The notes under the pieces were generated by a model, which was not told the origin of the DNA, ran no database searches, and was given only the letters and a program-made list of their open reading frames with translations. The translations under genes and the position numbers were made by a program. A stretch of DNA of 64,000 bases, taken from positions 1 to 64,000 of the forward strand of contig NZ_CAMFLC010000001.1 in the NCBI RefSeq assembly GCF_945957465.1. The letters are read 5' to 3'. This document shows positions 53,965-63,994 of this stretch, one piece after another (within the stretch, counting starts at the first letter, position 1; every line of letters starts with the position of its first letter). The stretch comes from an uncultured Leifsonia sp. (lineage in GTDB: Bacteria; Actinomycetota; Actinomycetes; Actinomycetales; Microbacteriaceae).

Positions 53965-55038
53965 GTGGCTCCGAAGTTCCCGGTCAAGATCCGACTGCCC
54001 GCGAACATCCGGGCCTCCTCCAGGGTCCCCTTCCTCCAGGTGGCCAAGACCGCGGCCGCCATGATCATCTCCTGGGGCATCGCCACCCTGCTGTTCCCCG
54101 GTGAGCTGCCCGTCTTCGCGGCCATCGCCGCGCTGCTGGTCGTGCAGCCGAGCGTGAACCAATCGGTCGGCCGCGCGATCGAACGCTCGATCGGCGTGAT
54201 CGTCGGTGTCGTGATCGCGTACGTGGTCGGGCTGGCGTTCGGCAGCAACACCTGGATCGTGCTCCTGGCCCTGGTCGCGTCGCTCTTCCTGGCCTGGGCG
54301 CTCAAGCTCACGCCCGGCACGGCCAACCAGGTGCCGATCAGCGTGATGCTGGTGCTTTCCCTGGGCGCAGCGAACCTGGAGTACCCACTCGCACGCATCG
54401 TCGAGACCGTCCTCGGGGCCGCGGTGGGCGTGATCATCAACATCGCCGTCGTACCTCCCGTGCTGACCGGGCCGGCACGCGCGTCGGTCCTCACACTGGG
54501 TACCGAGATCGCGGCGACGCTCGACCGGCTGGCGCACGCCCTCACCAGCCGGCCCACCGCAGGCGAGCGGGATGCGCTCCTGATCGAGGCGCGGCTGCTG
54601 CGCCCGATGGAGAAGAAGTCCGAAGCGGCGCTGACGGCCGCCGACGAGAGCCTCACCCTCAACCCGCGGCAGTCCCGCCACCGCGCGGTGCTCGAGCACG
54701 ACGAGCAGCTCTTCGCCCGGCTGCGGCCGTTGATCACGCGGTCGCTCGGAATGACCCGCGCCTTCCACGACCACTACGACGACAGCCTCGCGGACGAACC
54801 GACCATCGCCGCGATCGCCGACGAACTGGAGCGGTCGGCGCACGACCTCCGGCTCCTCACGCGGGACCCCGATGCACCCGTCGAGGAGCCGACCACCGAG
54901 ACGGCCGGCCTCCCCGTGCTGACGGCGCCGCTGGTCGTCGCGACGCCCAATCCGCGGCACTGGGTGCTGATCGGCTCGCTGATGGAGGACCTGCGCCGCA
55001 TCCACGCGGAGATCACCGGGGACGACGAGGCCGCCTGA
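53965..55038 (+). CDS. FUSC-family membrane protein
   Basis: A 357-residue protein with about six N-terminal membrane helices (residues 20-165; AAMIISWGIATLLFPGELPVF, IAALLVVQPSVNQSVGRAIE, GVIVGVVIAYVVGLAF) and a long cytoplasmic helical C terminus. The IAALLVVQPSVNQSVGRAIERSIG motif is the FUSC/aromatic-acid-exporter signature. Family members export aromatic acids or fusaric acid, but one-repeat actinobacterial versions like this are largely uncharacterised. The GTG is 32 bases after the AlkZ-like stop, with TACGCT 6 bases upstream. Confidence 0.87.
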   Translation: MAPKFPVKIRLPANIRASSRVPFLQVAKTAAAMIISWGIATLLFPGELPVFAAIAALLVVQPSVNQSVGRAIERSIGVIVGVVIAYVVGLAFGSNTWIVLLALVASLFLAWALKLTPGTANQVPISVMLVLSLGAANLEYPLARIVETVLGAAVGVIINIAVVPPVLTGPARASVLTLGTEIAATLDRLAHALTSRPTAGERDALLIEARLLRPMEKKSEAALTAADESLTLNPRQSRHRAVLEHDEQLFARLRPLITRSLGMTRAFHDHYDDSLADEPTIAAIADELERSAHDLRLLTRDPDAPVEEPTTETAGLPVLTAPLVVATPNPRHWVLIGSLMEDLRRIHAEITGDDEAA

Positions 55039-55050
55039 GCCACCCGATCT

Positions 55051-55087
55051 GCGCGGCCAGGCGATACGGGCAGCCCGCCGGCCGCGC
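55051..55087. terminator. hairpin between FUSC gene and proS
   Basis: GCGCGGCC and GGCCGCGC pair around 21 bases that can form a small inner stem. It lies between the convergent stops and can serve both genes. Confidence 0.5.
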
Positions 55088-55095
55088 CGCGATCG

Positions 55096-56862
55096 TCAGG
55101 AGGTGAGTGCCGCGATCGCCTCGGCCAGCGGGAGCGTGGAACGCTCGCCGCTGCGGCGGTCCCACAGCTCGACTTCGCCGTCGGCGGCACCACGCCCCGC
55201 GACCAGCACGCGCGGGATCCCCAGAAGCTCCGCATCGCCGAACTTCACGCCGGGCGACACCTTGGGGCGGTCGTCCAGCAGCACGTCGAGGCCGGCGGCC
55301 TCCAGCTCGGCGGTCGCCTGCTCGGCCACGTCGAACGCCACGGCGTCCCGGCCGGCGGCCACCACGTGCACGTCGAACGGGGAGACCGACGCGGGCCAGA
55401 CGAGGCCCTTGTCGTCGTTGTTCTCCTCGGCGATGATCGCCAGGATGCGGGTCACGCCGATGCCGTACGAGCCCATGGTGACCGTGACGAGCTTGCCGTT
55501 CTCGTCGAGGACCTTGAGACCCAGTGCGTCCGCGTACTTGCGGCCGAGCTGGAACACGTGCCCGATCTCCATGCCGCGCGCGAGCTCGACAGGGCCGGAG
55601 CCGTCCGGCGCGGGGTCGCCCGCTTTGACGTCGGCGACCTCCACCGTGCCGTCCCAGCCGAAATCGCGACCGGCGACCAGCCCGAAGACGTGCTTGCCGT
55701 GGATGTTCGCGCCGGTGATCCAGCCCGAGCCGTCCACGACCCGCGGGTCGACGACGTAGCGGATGCCGGTGGACGCCTCCTCGCCGAGCACGGCGCCGTC
55801 GGCCGACCACGGGCCGATGTAGCCCTTGACCAGCCCGGGGTGCTTCGCGAAATCCTCGTCGGTGGCCGCGTCGACGTCGGCGGGCGCGAAGGCGACTTCC
55901 GCACGCTTGAGGTCGACCTCGCGGTCACCGGGGAGGCCGACGACGACGAGCTCACGCGTTCCGTCGAGGTGCGTGAGCGCCAGCACGACGTTCTTCAACG
56001 TGTCCGCCGCCGTCCACGCCCGGCCGTCCGGGCGCGGGTGCTTCTCGTTCGCGACGTCGACCAGCGTCTGGATCGTCGGAGTATCAGGAGTGTCGAGCAC
56101 CTCCTGAGGCGTGAGCTTCTCGTAGCTGCGCGGCGCGGGGGCCGTCGTGGTGTAGGCCTCCACGTTGGCCGCGTAGCCGCCGGCCGACCGCACGAAGGTG
56201 TCTTCGCCGACCGGTGTCGGGTGCAGGAACTCCTCGCTGCGCGATCCGCCCATCGCGCCGGCATCGGCCTGCACGATCACGTAGTCGAGGCCGAGGCGCG
56301 TGAAGATGCGCTCGTAAGCGTCGCGCTGCGCCATGTAGCTGGCGTCGAGGCCCTCGTCGGTGTAGTCGAACGAGTAGGCGTCCTTCATGGTGAACTCGCG
56401 TCCGCGCAGCAGGCCGCCGCGCGGCCGGGCCTCGTCGCGGTACTTGTCCTGGATCTGGTAGATCGACAGCGGGAGGTCTTTGTACGAGGAGTACAGGTCT
56501 TTGACCAGCAGCGTGAAGACTTCTTCGTGGGTGGGCGCGAGCAGGTAGTCGGCGCCCTTGCGGTCCTTCAGGCGGAAGATGCCGTCGCCGTACTCCTCCC
56601 AGCGGCCGGTCGCCTCGTAAGGCTCGCGCGGCAGCAGGGCGGGGAAGTGCACCTCGTGCGCTCCGGCCGCGGTCATCTCCTCGCGGATGATCTGCTCGAT
56701 CTTCGCCTTGACCCGCAACCCCAGCGGCAACCACGCGAAGATGCCCGGCGCCTGGCGGCGGACGTAGCCTGCGCGCACGAGGAGCTTGTGGCTGGTCACC
56801 TCCGCGTCGGAGGGGTCTTCACGGAGGGTGCGGAGGAAGTAGTTCGTCAGGCGAGTAGGCAC
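55096..56862 (-). CDS. proS: prolyl-tRNA synthetase
   Basis: Class II synthetase charging tRNA-Pro. The 588-residue protein has the class II motifs (motif 2 near [21 protein letters not shown], motif 3 near [12 protein letters not shown]), the YbaK-like editing insertion (about 220-400) and the C-terminal anticodon domain. This is the bacterial-type form with the editing insert. The GTG at 56862 has TAACAT 6 bases upstream, one of the clearest leaderless promoters here. It follows ispG by 72 bases. Confidence 0.97.
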   Translation of the reverse strand: MPTRLTNYFLRTLREDPSDAEVTSHKLLVRAGYVRRQAPGIFAWLPLGLRVKAKIEQIIREEMTAAGAHEVHFPALLPREPYEATGRWEEYGDGIFRLKDRKGADYLLAPTHEEVFTLLVKDLYSSYKDLPLSIYQIQDKYRDEARPRGGLLRGREFTMKDAYSFDYTDEGLDASYMAQRDAYERIFTRLGLDYVIVQADAGAMGGSRSEEFLHPTPVGEDTFVRSAGGYAANVEAYTTTAPAPRSYEKLTPQEVLDTPDTPTIQTLVDVANEKHPRPDGRAWTAADTLKNVVLALTHLDGTRELVVVGLPGDREVDLKRAEVAFAPADVDAATDEDFAKHPGLVKGYIGPWSADGAVLGEEASTGIRYVVDPRVVDGSGWITGANIHGKHVFGLVAGRDFGWDGTVEVADVKAGDPAPDGSGPVELARGMEIGHVFQLGRKYADALGLKVLDENGKLVTVTMGSYGIGVTRILAIIAEENNDDKGLVWPASVSPFDVHVVAAGRDAVAFDVAEQATAELEAAGLDVLLDDRPKVSPGVKFGDAELLGIPRVLVAGRGAADGEVELWDRRSGERSTLPLAEAIAALTS

Positions 56863-56868
56863 CGTTCC

Positions 56869-56874
56869 ATGTTA
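56869..56874 (-). promoter_or_regulatory. -10 element of proS, leaderless spacing
   Basis: TAACAT, then GGAACG (6 bases), then GTG. Confidence 0.65.
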
Positions 56875-56934
56875 GTGGTGCGGTGGAGGTGGGCCTCGCC
56901 TGCCGGACGCCGCCGGCGGATGCGCGCCGGAGGT

Positions 56935-58092
56935 CTAGTGCCCGACGGTGACGACGGGCTCCCCGGAAGCGACCTGCGCCGCCTCCATCTCGGCGGCGAT
57001 GCGGGTCGCCTCGGCGATCAGGGTCGGCACGATCTCCGCCTCCGGCACGGTCTTGATGACCTCGCCCTTGACGAAGATCTGGCCCTTGCCGTTGCCGCTG
57101 GCGACACCGAGATCCGCCTCGCGGGCCTCCCCGGGCCCGTTGACGACGCAGCCCATGACCGCCACCCGCAGCGGAACGCTCATGCCCTGAAGACCCTCGG
57201 TGACGCTGTCGGCCAGGGTGTAGACGTCGACCTGGGCGCGGCCGCAGCTCGGGCACGAGACGATCTCGAGTTTGCGCTCACGCAGGTTGAGCGACTGCAG
57301 GATCTGGAGGCCCACCTTAACCTCTTCGGCCGGCGGCGCCGACAGCGAGACGCGGATCGTGTCGCCGATGCCCTCGGCGAGCAGGATGCCGAACGCGGTC
57401 GCGGACTTGATCGTGCCCTGGAAGGCCGGACCAGCCTCCGTCACACCGAGGTGGAGGGGCCAGTCGCCCCGCTCGGCGAGCTGGCGGTACGCCTTGACCA
57501 TGACGATCGGGTCGTTGTGCTTGACCGAGATCTTGAAGTCGTGGAAGTCGTGCTCCTCGAAGAGGCCGGCCTCCCACACGGCGCTCTCGACGAGCGCCTC
57601 CGCGGTCGGCTTGCCGTACTTCTGCAACAGGCTCGGCTCGAGCGAGCCGGCATTCACGCCGATGCGCAGCGAGACGCCGGCCGCTTTGGCGTACGCGGCG
57701 ATCTTGCCGACCTGGTCGTCGAACTTGCGGATGTTGCCCGGGTTGACGCGGACGGCCGCGCAGCCCGCGTCGATCGCCGCGTAGACGTAGTTCGGCTGGA
57801 AGTGGATGTCGGCGATCACCGGGATCTGGCTCTTCTTGGCGATGATCGGCAGCGCCTCGGCGTCGTCGCGGCTCGGAACGGCGACCCGCACGATGTCGCA
57901 ACCGGAGGCGGTGAGCTCGGCGATCTGCTGGAGGGTCGCGTTGATGTTCGTCGTCGGCGTCGTGGTCATCGACTGGACGCTGACGGGGGCGTCGCCTCCG
58001 ACCAGGACCTTGCCGACGCGGATCTGACGGGACTTGCGACGGGGTGCGAGGGTCTCGGGGACCTTGGGCATCCCCAGGTTGATAGCTGCCAC
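56935..58092 (-). CDS. ispG: 4-hydroxy-3-methylbut-2-en-1-yl diphosphate synthase
   Basis: IspG (GcpE) reduces methylerythritol cyclodiphosphate in the MEP isoprenoid pathway. The 385-residue protein has the TIM-barrel N terminus ([19 protein letters not shown]) and the C-terminal [4Fe-4S] domain with CPSCGRAQ and [10 protein letters not shown]. The length is that of the two-domain bacterial form. The GTG is preceded at 6 bases by TAGGAT. It lies two genes downstream of dxr, so two MEP steps are encoded together here. Confidence 0.97.
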   Translation of the reverse strand: MAAINLGMPKVPETLAPRRKSRQIRVGKVLVGGDAPVSVQSMTTTPTTNINATLQQIAELTASGCDIVRVAVPSRDDAEALPIIAKKSQIPVIADIHFQPNYVYAAIDAGCAAVRVNPGNIRKFDDQVGKIAAYAKAAGVSLRIGVNAGSLEPSLLQKYGKPTAEALVESAVWEAGLFEEHDFHDFKISVKHNDPIVMVKAYRQLAERGDWPLHLGVTEAGPAFQGTIKSATAFGILLAEGIGDTIRVSLSAPPAEEVKVGLQILQSLNLRERKLEIVSCPSCGRAQVDVYTLADSVTEGLQGMSVPLRVAVMGCVVNGPGEAREADLGVASGNGKGQIFVKGEVIKTVPEAEIVPTLIAEATRIAAEMEAAQVASGEPVVTVGH

Positions 58093-58098
58093 CCGACA

Positions 58099-58104
58099 AT
58101 CCTA
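58099..58104 (-). promoter_or_regulatory. -10 element of ispG, leaderless spacing
   Basis: TAGGAT, then TGTCGG (6 bases), then GTG. Confidence 0.65.
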
Positions 58105-58147
58105 CGCGTGCGGGTGGGAGGCGGCTGGGCGTGACTCGTGAGCCGCC

Positions 58148-59479
58148 TCAACCGAACAGGTTGACCGGTTTGACGATGTCGGCGTACATGAGCAGCAGGC
58201 TCATCCCGCCCAGGACGACCACGACGGCCATCGTCAGCGGCATCAGCTTGGCCATGTCGACCGGTCCAGGATCGCGGCGCTTGAAGAGCTTGGCCATCGT
58301 CCTCCGGAAGCCCTCCCAGAGCGCCCCGGCGATGTGGCCGCCGTCGAGCGGGAGCAACGGGATCAGGTTGAAGACGAAGAGGGCGACGTTCAGCGAGGCC
58401 AGGATGCCCAGCATCGTGTAGACCTTGTCGATCACCGGGACGCCGTCCAGCGCCGTGAGTTCTCCCGCCGCCCGGCCCACCCCGACGAGACTGATGGGAC
58501 CGTTGGGGTCGCGCGTGCCCGAGCCGAAGGCCGCGTTCCAGACGTCGACCATGCGCTGCGGGAGGTGGATGACGACCCCGACCACCGCCGACGTCTGGGC
58601 GCCGACCGCCGGCAGAACGGATGTGATCGGCTGCGGGACGAGCTCGGGAACCGAGCCGATCCCCACGAAACCGGCGGTCAGCGTCTCGGTGCTGCCGTCG
58701 GCCGCCTTCACGATCTGTCCGTTCGCGTCGGTCTTCGCGACGGTGTTGGTCTTCGGTGTCAGCGTGACCGTGCGCTCCTGGCCGTCTCGGCGCACGACGA
58801 CGGTCAGCGCGCGATCGGCCGAGTCGCGGATGATCGCGGTCGACTGCGCCCACGACGTGATGGGCGTGCCGTCGATGCTGACGATGGTGTCGCCGGGCTT
58901 GAGCCCCGCTGCAGCGGCCGGCCCCTGCGGATCGCTCGCCGCGCAGGTCTGGCTCGTGGTCGTCGCCGGGAGGACGCACTGGCTGACCGAGCCGATCGTC
59001 GTCGAGTTCTGCGGCGTGCCGAAGCCCATCAGGATCACGCCGAACAGCACGGTCGCGATCACCAGGTTCATGAACGGTCCGCCGAACATGACGATGATCC
59101 GCTTCCACACCGGGAGCCGGTAGAAGGTGCGGTCCTCGTCGCCGACCATCACCGTCTCCGAGCTCGCGGTGCGGGCGTCCTGCACCATCGCCTGCATGAA
59201 GCCGGTCGTCGCGTTGCGGCCGGAGCCGCCCGCCTTGCCGGGCGGGAACATCCCGATCATCGAGATGTACCCGCCGAGCGGAATCGCCTTGATTCCGTAC
59301 TCGGTCTCACCCCGCTTGACGGAGAACAGCGTTCGGCCGAACCCGATCATGTACTGGGTCACCTTGACGCCGAACAGCTTCGCGGGCACCAGGTGGCCGA
59401 TCTCGTGCAGCGCGATCGAGAGGGCGACGCCGATCAGGATGATGACGACGCCGAGGATGAACAGGAGCACGGAATCCAC
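58148..59479 (-). CDS. rseP: RIP metalloprotease RseP/Rip1-like (site-2 protease)
   Basis: A 443-residue M50 intramembrane protease. The N-terminal zinc motif HEIGH is near residue 25, a PDZ domain (about 185-260, GLKPGDTIVSIDGTPI) follows, and the NLIPLLPLDGGH motif near residue 375 supplies the third ligand. It cleaves membrane-anchored anti-sigma factors or signal peptides; in mycobacteria the homologue Rip1 controls envelope and stress responses. The GTG has TAACCT 6 bases upstream. It sits between dxr and ispG, a conserved actinobacterial order. Confidence 0.93.
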   Translation of the reverse strand: MDSVLLFILGVVIILIGVALSIALHEIGHLVPAKLFGVKVTQYMIGFGRTLFSVKRGETEYGIKAIPLGGYISMIGMFPPGKAGGSGRNATTGFMQAMVQDARTASSETVMVGDEDRTFYRLPVWKRIIVMFGGPFMNLVIATVLFGVILMGFGTPQNSTTIGSVSQCVLPATTTSQTCAASDPQGPAAAAGLKPGDTIVSIDGTPITSWAQSTAIIRDSADRALTVVVRRDGQERTVTLTPKTNTVAKTDANGQIVKAADGSTETLTAGFVGIGSVPELVPQPITSVLPAVGAQTSAVVGVVIHLPQRMVDVWNAAFGSGTRDPNGPISLVGVGRAAGELTALDGVPVIDKVYTMLGILASLNVALFVFNLIPLLPLDGGHIAGALWEGFRRTMAKLFKRRDPGPVDMAKLMPLTMAVVVVLGGMSLLLMYADIVKPVNLFG

Positions 59480-59485
59480 GTGCTC

Positions 59486-59491
59486 AGGTTA
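59486..59491 (-). promoter_or_regulatory. -10 element of rseP, leaderless spacing
   Basis: TAACCT, then GAGCAC (6 bases), then GTG. Confidence 0.65.
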
Positions 59492-59551
59492 GTGGCGATC
59501 GCTTGGAGGGAGCCGGACGGATGCTATGCGCAGGCTGCCCTGTTCCCGCGC

Positions 59552-60640
59552 TCAGGCCGAGGCGATGAGGGCGTCCGCCGTTTCGCGCGCCCACCGCTCC
59601 GCCTCGGCCAGCGACTCCAGGTTCAGCTGCGCCTCGGGTTCGTGCGCGTCGACCACCCGTTCCACCGTCTCGACGATGTCGAGGTAGCCGATCGTGCCGG
59701 CGTGGAACGCCGCGACGGCCTGCTCGTTGGCGGCGTTGAAGACCGCCGGGTAGGTCGAACCCGCCGCGCCAACGCGCTTCGCGAGGGCCACTGCCGGGAA
59801 CGCCTCGTCGTCGAGCGGCTCGAAGGTCCAGGTGTGCGCGCGGGTCCAGTCGAGCGGCTCCCCCACCCCCGGCACCCGGTCGGGCCAGCCCAGGCCGAGC
59901 GAGATCGGAAGCCGCATGTCGGGCGGCGAGGCCTGGGCGATCGTGGACCCGTCGACGAACTCCACCATCGAGTGGATGACCGACTGCGGGTGCACGGTGA
60001 CGTCGATGCGGTCGTACGGCACATCGAACAGCAGGTGGGCCTCGATGACCTCCAGGCCCTTGTTCACGAGCGTGGCGGAGTTGGTCGTGACGACCAGGCC
60101 CATGTCCCAGGTCGGGTGCGCGAGCGCCTGCGCCGGGGTCACGTCGCGCAGCGACTCCCGGCTGCGGCCGCGGAACGGTCCGCCCGAGGCGGTGAGCACG
60201 AGCCTGCGCACCTCGGAGGCCGCGCCGGAGCGCAACGCCTGCGCGAGAGCGGAATGCTCGGAGTCGACGGGGACCAACTGCCCGGGGGCCGCCGCCCGCT
60301 TGACGAGCTCTCCCCCGACGATGAGCGACTCCTTGTTGGCGAGCGCCAGCATCGCACCGGTCTCGAGCGCCGCGAGCGTCGGGCCGAGGCCCACCGAGCC
60401 GGTGATGCCGTTGAGCACGACGTCGGCCTCGACGGAACGGATCAGCCGGACGGCGTCAGCGGCCCCGAGCGCGGTCTCCCGCACCCCGAACCGCTCCGCC
60501 TGCTCGGCCAGGAGCCCGGCGTTGCGCCCCGCGGTGAGACCGACGACCTCGAACCGGTCGGGGTTCGCCGCGATGACGTCGAGCGCCTGCGTGCCGATCG
60601 AACCGGTCGAGCCGAGGATGACGACGCGGCGCGCGGTCAT
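59552..60640 (-). CDS. dxr: 1-deoxy-D-xylulose-5-phosphate reductoisomerase
   Basis: Dxr converts DXP to MEP, an early step of the MEP pathway. The 362-residue protein shows the NADPH motif [15 protein letters not shown] near residue 9, the metal-binding [13 protein letters not shown], the TASGGPF motif and [16 protein letters not shown]. The ATG shares one base with the stop of the FKBP gene (TGATG), so its translation is coupled to that lipoprotein gene. Fosmidomycin target family. Confidence 0.97.
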   Translation of the reverse strand: MTARRVVILGSTGSIGTQALDVIAANPDRFEVVGLTAGRNAGLLAEQAERFGVRETALGAADAVRLIRSVEADVVLNGITGSVGLGPTLAALETGAMLALANKESLIVGGELVKRAAAPGQLVPVDSEHSALAQALRSGAASEVRRLVLTASGGPFRGRSRESLRDVTPAQALAHPTWDMGLVVTTNSATLVNKGLEVIEAHLLFDVPYDRIDVTVHPQSVIHSMVEFVDGSTIAQASPPDMRLPISLGLGWPDRVPGVGEPLDWTRAHTWTFEPLDDEAFPAVALAKRVGAAGSTYPAVFNAANEQAVAAFHAGTIGYLDIVETVERVVDAHEPEAQLNLESLAEAERWARETADALIASA

Positions 60641-61611
60641 CAGCGCGTCGTCTTCAGGATGTCGACCACGAACACCATGGTATCCGTCGCCTTGATCTCG
60701 CCCGATCCCGCGCTGCCGTATCCGTCTGCCGGCGGGACGATCGCGATCACCTGCGACCCGACCTTCTGGCCTTCGAGCGCTTTCTGGAAGCCCTTGACGA
60801 CCTGTGTGGTCTGGAAGGACGCGACCTCACCGCGGCTCCAGCTGGAGTCGAACATCTGGCCGTTGCGCCACAGGACACCCTTGTACTGGAGGGTGACCGT
60901 GTCGCCGGATTGCACGACCTCGCCGTCGCCCTGCTTGAGCACGGCGATCTTGGTCTCGGTCGGCGGGTCGGCCTTCGGGATGGTGATGGTCGGTTCGCCG
61001 GTCTTGGCGTCGTCCTTGACCGTCGGGAAGCCGGGCGTCGGCGCGACCGGGGTGCCGTTCGCCTTCGTCTGGGCGATGTCGGCGATGTCGGCGATGAACA
61101 CCACCGTGTCCTTGTCCGTCAGCTTGAGCTGTGAGATGTCGGCTTTACCGAACGCGGCCGCGACCGGGGCGGTGAGCACGACGCGCGAGCCGACAGGAAG
61201 GCACTCGACCGCGCGGACGAGACCGGGCACGAACGTCTTGTCGTCCACCTTCATGTTCTGGGTGGCCTGGCCGTCGAAGCCGACGGTGCTCAGCGCCTTG
61301 CCGGTCGTGCCGTTGTAGGCGGCGAGGGCGATGTCGATGCTCGATCCGGCCTTCGCCTCCGCGCCGGTGCCCTTGATGACGACCGTGCGTTCGGTGTCGT
61401 TGGTCTTCAGCGGTGCGGGGACCGTCACGGCCGGAGTCTTGAGGAAGTCGCCTGACACTTTGACGGAATCGGAGGCCGACCCCGACTTCACGTTCTCGCA
61501 GCTCGCGGCCTTCGCCGTGCTGGATGCGGACGGAGCGGGCGTCGACGAACTGCATGCGGCGAGGCCGGCGACGACGAGGGCTGCGGTGAGGACGGAAAGG
61601 GATCTGCGCAC
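60640..61611 (-). CDS. FKBP-type peptidyl-prolyl isomerase lipoprotein
   Basis: A 323-residue lipoprotein with a signal peptide ending at the lipobox GLAAC (Cys20) and two FKBP-like domains. The C-terminal one (about 215-320) is regular, with [46 protein letters not shown] and the final MVFVVDIL. The first (about 70-180) is degenerate. It should fold secreted proteins at the outer face of the membrane. The GTG at 61611 was chosen because the signal peptide starts there; the longer track ORF would bury it. It overlaps dxr by one base, so the lipoprotein and an isoprenoid gene are coupled. Confidence 0.9.
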   Translation of the reverse strand: MRRSLSVLTAALVVAGLAACSSSTPAPSASSTAKAASCENVKSGSASDSVKVSGDFLKTPAVTVPAPLKTNDTERTVVIKGTGAEAKAGSSIDIALAAYNGTTGKALSTVGFDGQATQNMKVDDKTFVPGLVRAVECLPVGSRVVLTAPVAAAFGKADISQLKLTDKDTVVFIADIADIAQTKANGTPVAPTPGFPTVKDDAKTGEPTITIPKADPPTETKIAVLKQGDGEVVQSGDTVTLQYKGVLWRNGQMFDSSWSRGEVASFQTTQVVKGFQKALEGQKVGSQVIAIVPPADGYGSAGSGEIKATDTMVFVVDILKTTR

Positions 61612-61672
61612 GATGAGCCATACTGCCGCATCCACCTCGGTCCCCGCTGAACGGACGCTCCGGAAGCGCCCA

Positions 61673-61678
61673 TACGAT
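61673..61678 (+). promoter_or_regulatory. -10 element of gabT, leaderless spacing
   Basis: TACGAT, then the 7 bases GGAGGTC, then ATG 61686. It overlaps the ORF-track ATG at 61677, which would then not be transcribed. Confidence 0.6.
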
Positions 61679-61685
61679 GGAGGTC

Positions 61686-63023
61686 ATGACCCGTGACTTC
61701 TCCGTTCCCCAGTCCCGCCACCTCGTCACCGAGCTGCCCGGCCCGCGCTCGGTGGAGCTGCAGCAGCGCAGGACCGCCTCGGTCAGCCGTGGCGCGGGCA
61801 CGCTGGCGAACATCTACATGGAGTCGGGCTCCGGCGCCATCCTGGTCGACGTCGACGGCAACCGTCTCATCGACCTCGGCTGCGGAATCGGCGTCACGAC
61901 CATCGGACACGCGCACCCCGCGGTCGCGGCGGCAGCGGCCGAACAGGCGGCCAAGCTGACCCACACCCTCTTCACCGTGACCCCCTACGAGAACTACGTG
62001 CGCGTCGCCGAGAAGCTCGCCGAGATCACCCCCGGCGACTTCGAGAAGCGCAGCATCCTCGTGAACTCCGGAGCGGAGGCGGTCGAGAACGCCGTGAAGA
62101 TCGCGCGCAAGTTCACGGGTCGCCGCGCGATCGCGACCCTCGACCACGCGTTCCACGGCCGCACCAACCTGACCATGGCCATGACCTACCGGCCCTGGCC
62201 GGAGCGCGCGGGGATGGGTCCGTTCCCCGGGGAGATCTACAGCCTCCCGATCAGCTACCCGTTCCGCGATCCCGAGGGGATGACCGGCGAGGAGGCCGCC
62301 GAGCGGACCATCGACTACATCACGACGCACATCGGCGCGACGGAGCTGGCTGCGCTCTTCGTCGAGCCCGTGCAGGGCGACGGCGGCATCATCATCCCCG
62401 CGCCGGGCTACTTCGCGCGGCTCGCGGAGTTCTGCGCCGAGAACGGCATCGTCTTCGTCGCCGACGAGATCCAGGCGGGCATCGGCCGCACCGGGACCTG
62501 GTACTCCATCGAGCACCACGGCGTCGTACCCGACCTCGTCACCAGCGCCAAGGGCATCGCGGGCGGCTTCCCGCTCGCGGCCGTGACAGGTCGCGCCGAG
62601 ATCATGGACGCGGTGCAGCCGGGCGGCATCGGCGGCACCTTCGGAGGAAACCCGGTGTCGACCGCCGCGGCCCTGGCGGTGTTCGACGCCTTCGAGCAGG
62701 AGGACCTCCTGGCGGAGGCGCGCAGGGTCGAGAAGGCGCTGTGGGCGCGCATCGGCGACTGGGCCGAGCGGTTCCCCGCCGTCGGCGAGGTGCGCGGCAT
62801 CGGCGCGATGTTCGGAATCGAACTCGTCGTCCCCGGCACCAAGAAGCCCGACCCGGAGGCTTTGAAGGCGGTGCTCGCCCACGCCACCGCGAACGGCGTC
62901 ATCCCCCTCGATGCCGGAAGCTGGGACAGCGTGCTCCGCCTGCTGCCGTCGGTGGTGATCAGCGAGGAGCTGATCGACGACGCGGCGACCGTCATCGAAG
63001 AGGCGCTCGGCCGTCTCGGCTGA
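61686..63023 (+). CDS. gabT: 4-aminobutyrate--2-oxoglutarate transaminase
   Basis: A 445-residue class III PLP aminotransferase of the GABA shunt. ILVNSGAEAVENAVKIAR binds the cofactor phosphate, VFVADEIQAGIGRTG carries the conserved Asp, and TSAKGIAGGFPLAA holds the PLP lysine. The protein is of usual length. Other class III enzymes (5-aminovalerate, ornithine) are possible; the SISYPFRDPEGMTG-type region favours GabT. The ATG at 61686 is preferred over 61677 because a TACGAT -10 ends 7 bases before it and overlaps the earlier ATG. It is divergent from the FKBP gene. Confidence 0.9.
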   Translation: MTRDFSVPQSRHLVTELPGPRSVELQQRRTASVSRGAGTLANIYMESGSGAILVDVDGNRLIDLGCGIGVTTIGHAHPAVAAAAAEQAAKLTHTLFTVTPYENYVRVAEKLAEITPGDFEKRSILVNSGAEAVENAVKIARKFTGRRAIATLDHAFHGRTNLTMAMTYRPWPERAGMGPFPGEIYSLPISYPFRDPEGMTGEEAAERTIDYITTHIGATELAALFVEPVQGDGGIIIPAPGYFARLAEFCAENGIVFVADEIQAGIGRTGTWYSIEHHGVVPDLVTSAKGIAGGFPLAAVTGRAEIMDAVQPGGIGGTFGGNPVSTAAALAVFDAFEQEDLLAEARRVEKALWARIGDWAERFPAVGEVRGIGAMFGIELVVPGTKKPDPEALKAVLAHATANGVIPLDAGSWDSVLRLLPSVVISEELIDDAATVIEEALGRLG

Positions 63024-63033
63024 CCGGCGCGCG

Positions 63034-63948
63034 ATGCAGCTGGTACGTCGGCGGCTCGTCGCCGTGGTCCTCGCGGCCGCGGCGACGCTCACCGTGCTCC
63101 CAGCGCTCGGTGCGGCGCCGGCGGCCGACGCCGCGCCGGCCGGGCGAACGGACACGCAGTCCGCCGCGCGCGCCGCGACGACCTCACCGGCGTTCGACCC
63201 CGGCGACATCATCAGCGACGACAGCTTCTACAACCCGTACGCGATGACCGCCTCGCAGGTCCAGCGTTTCCTCGCGCAGCGGGACTGCACCCCCAAAGAC
63301 TCCTCGCCCTGTCTGAAGGACTTCCGCATGGACGTCCCCCGCACACCGGCCTCCCCCGAGCGCTGCGCCGGGATCCCGGCGAGCAGGAACGAGCGCGCGA
63401 GCAGCATCATCGTGCGCGTCGCACAGGCCTGCACGATCAGCCCGCGCGTACTGCTCGTGCTGCTCCAGAAGGAGCAGTCCCTGCTGACGACGCCCAGCTC
63501 CGGCGGCTACCAGAAGGCGACCGGCTACGCCTGCCCCGACACCGCAGGCTGCGACACGCGCTACTTCGGGTTCTTCAACCAGGTGTACCGGGCCGCCTGG
63601 CAGTTCCGTGAGTACACCGCGCACCCGGGCGACTGGCGGTACCGGATCGGGGAGAACGACATCCAGTACCACCCCGACACGACCTGCGGGTCCAGCCGAG
63701 TGGAGATCGTGAACCAGGCGACGGCGAACCTGTACAACTACACCCCGTACCAGCCCGACAAGCAGACGCTCGCGCACCCGGCCGGGCCGGCCGGCGCGTG
63801 CTCGGCGTACGGCAACCTCAACTTCTCGCGGCTCTACGACCGTTGGTTCGGCGATGCCCGCGCTGTGCGGTATCCCGGCTTCCAGCTGCCGTGCCTGATC
63901 TACACCGGCGGCTACGGCTGCGCCCCGATCCGCCCCCTCGACGATTGA
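63034..63948 (+). CDS. secreted protein of unknown function, possible lysozyme-like fold
   Basis: A 304-residue protein with a clear signal peptide (LVRRRLVAVVLAAAATLTVLPALGAAPAADA) and about nine to ten cysteines in the mature part, so it is exported and probably disulfide-bonded. The stretch PRVLLVLLQKEQSLLTTPSSG, followed by a Tyr/Phe/Trp-rich region (YFGFFNQVYRAAWQFREY), resembles the helix-plus-Glu layout of lytic transglycosylases or glucosaminidases, with Glu in QKEQSL as a candidate acid; this is only a suggestion. Homologues are common in Microbacteriaceae and are annotated as hypothetical. The ATG follows gabT by 10 bases. Function unknown. Confidence 0.72.
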   Translation: MQLVRRRLVAVVLAAAATLTVLPALGAAPAADAAPAGRTDTQSAARAATTSPAFDPGDIISDDSFYNPYAMTASQVQRFLAQRDCTPKDSSPCLKDFRMDVPRTPASPERCAGIPASRNERASSIIVRVAQACTISPRVLLVLLQKEQSLLTTPSSGGYQKATGYACPDTAGCDTRYFGFFNQVYRAAWQFREYTAHPGDWRYRIGENDIQYHPDTTCGSSRVEIVNQATANLYNYTPYQPDKQTLAHPAGPAGACSAYGNLNFSRLYDRWFGDARAVRYPGFQLPCLIYTGGYGCAPIRPLDD

Positions 63949-63982
63949 GCGACGCATACCGGCGCCGGCATACGTCCGGAAC

Positions 63983-63988
63983 TAACCT
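63983..63988 (+). promoter_or_regulatory. -10 element for a gene starting at the right edge
   Basis: TAACCT, 6 bases (CGTTCT) before a GTG at 63995. It is identical to the hexamer before rseP and keeps the window's usual spacing. Confidence 0.5.
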
Positions 63989-63994
63989 CGTTCT

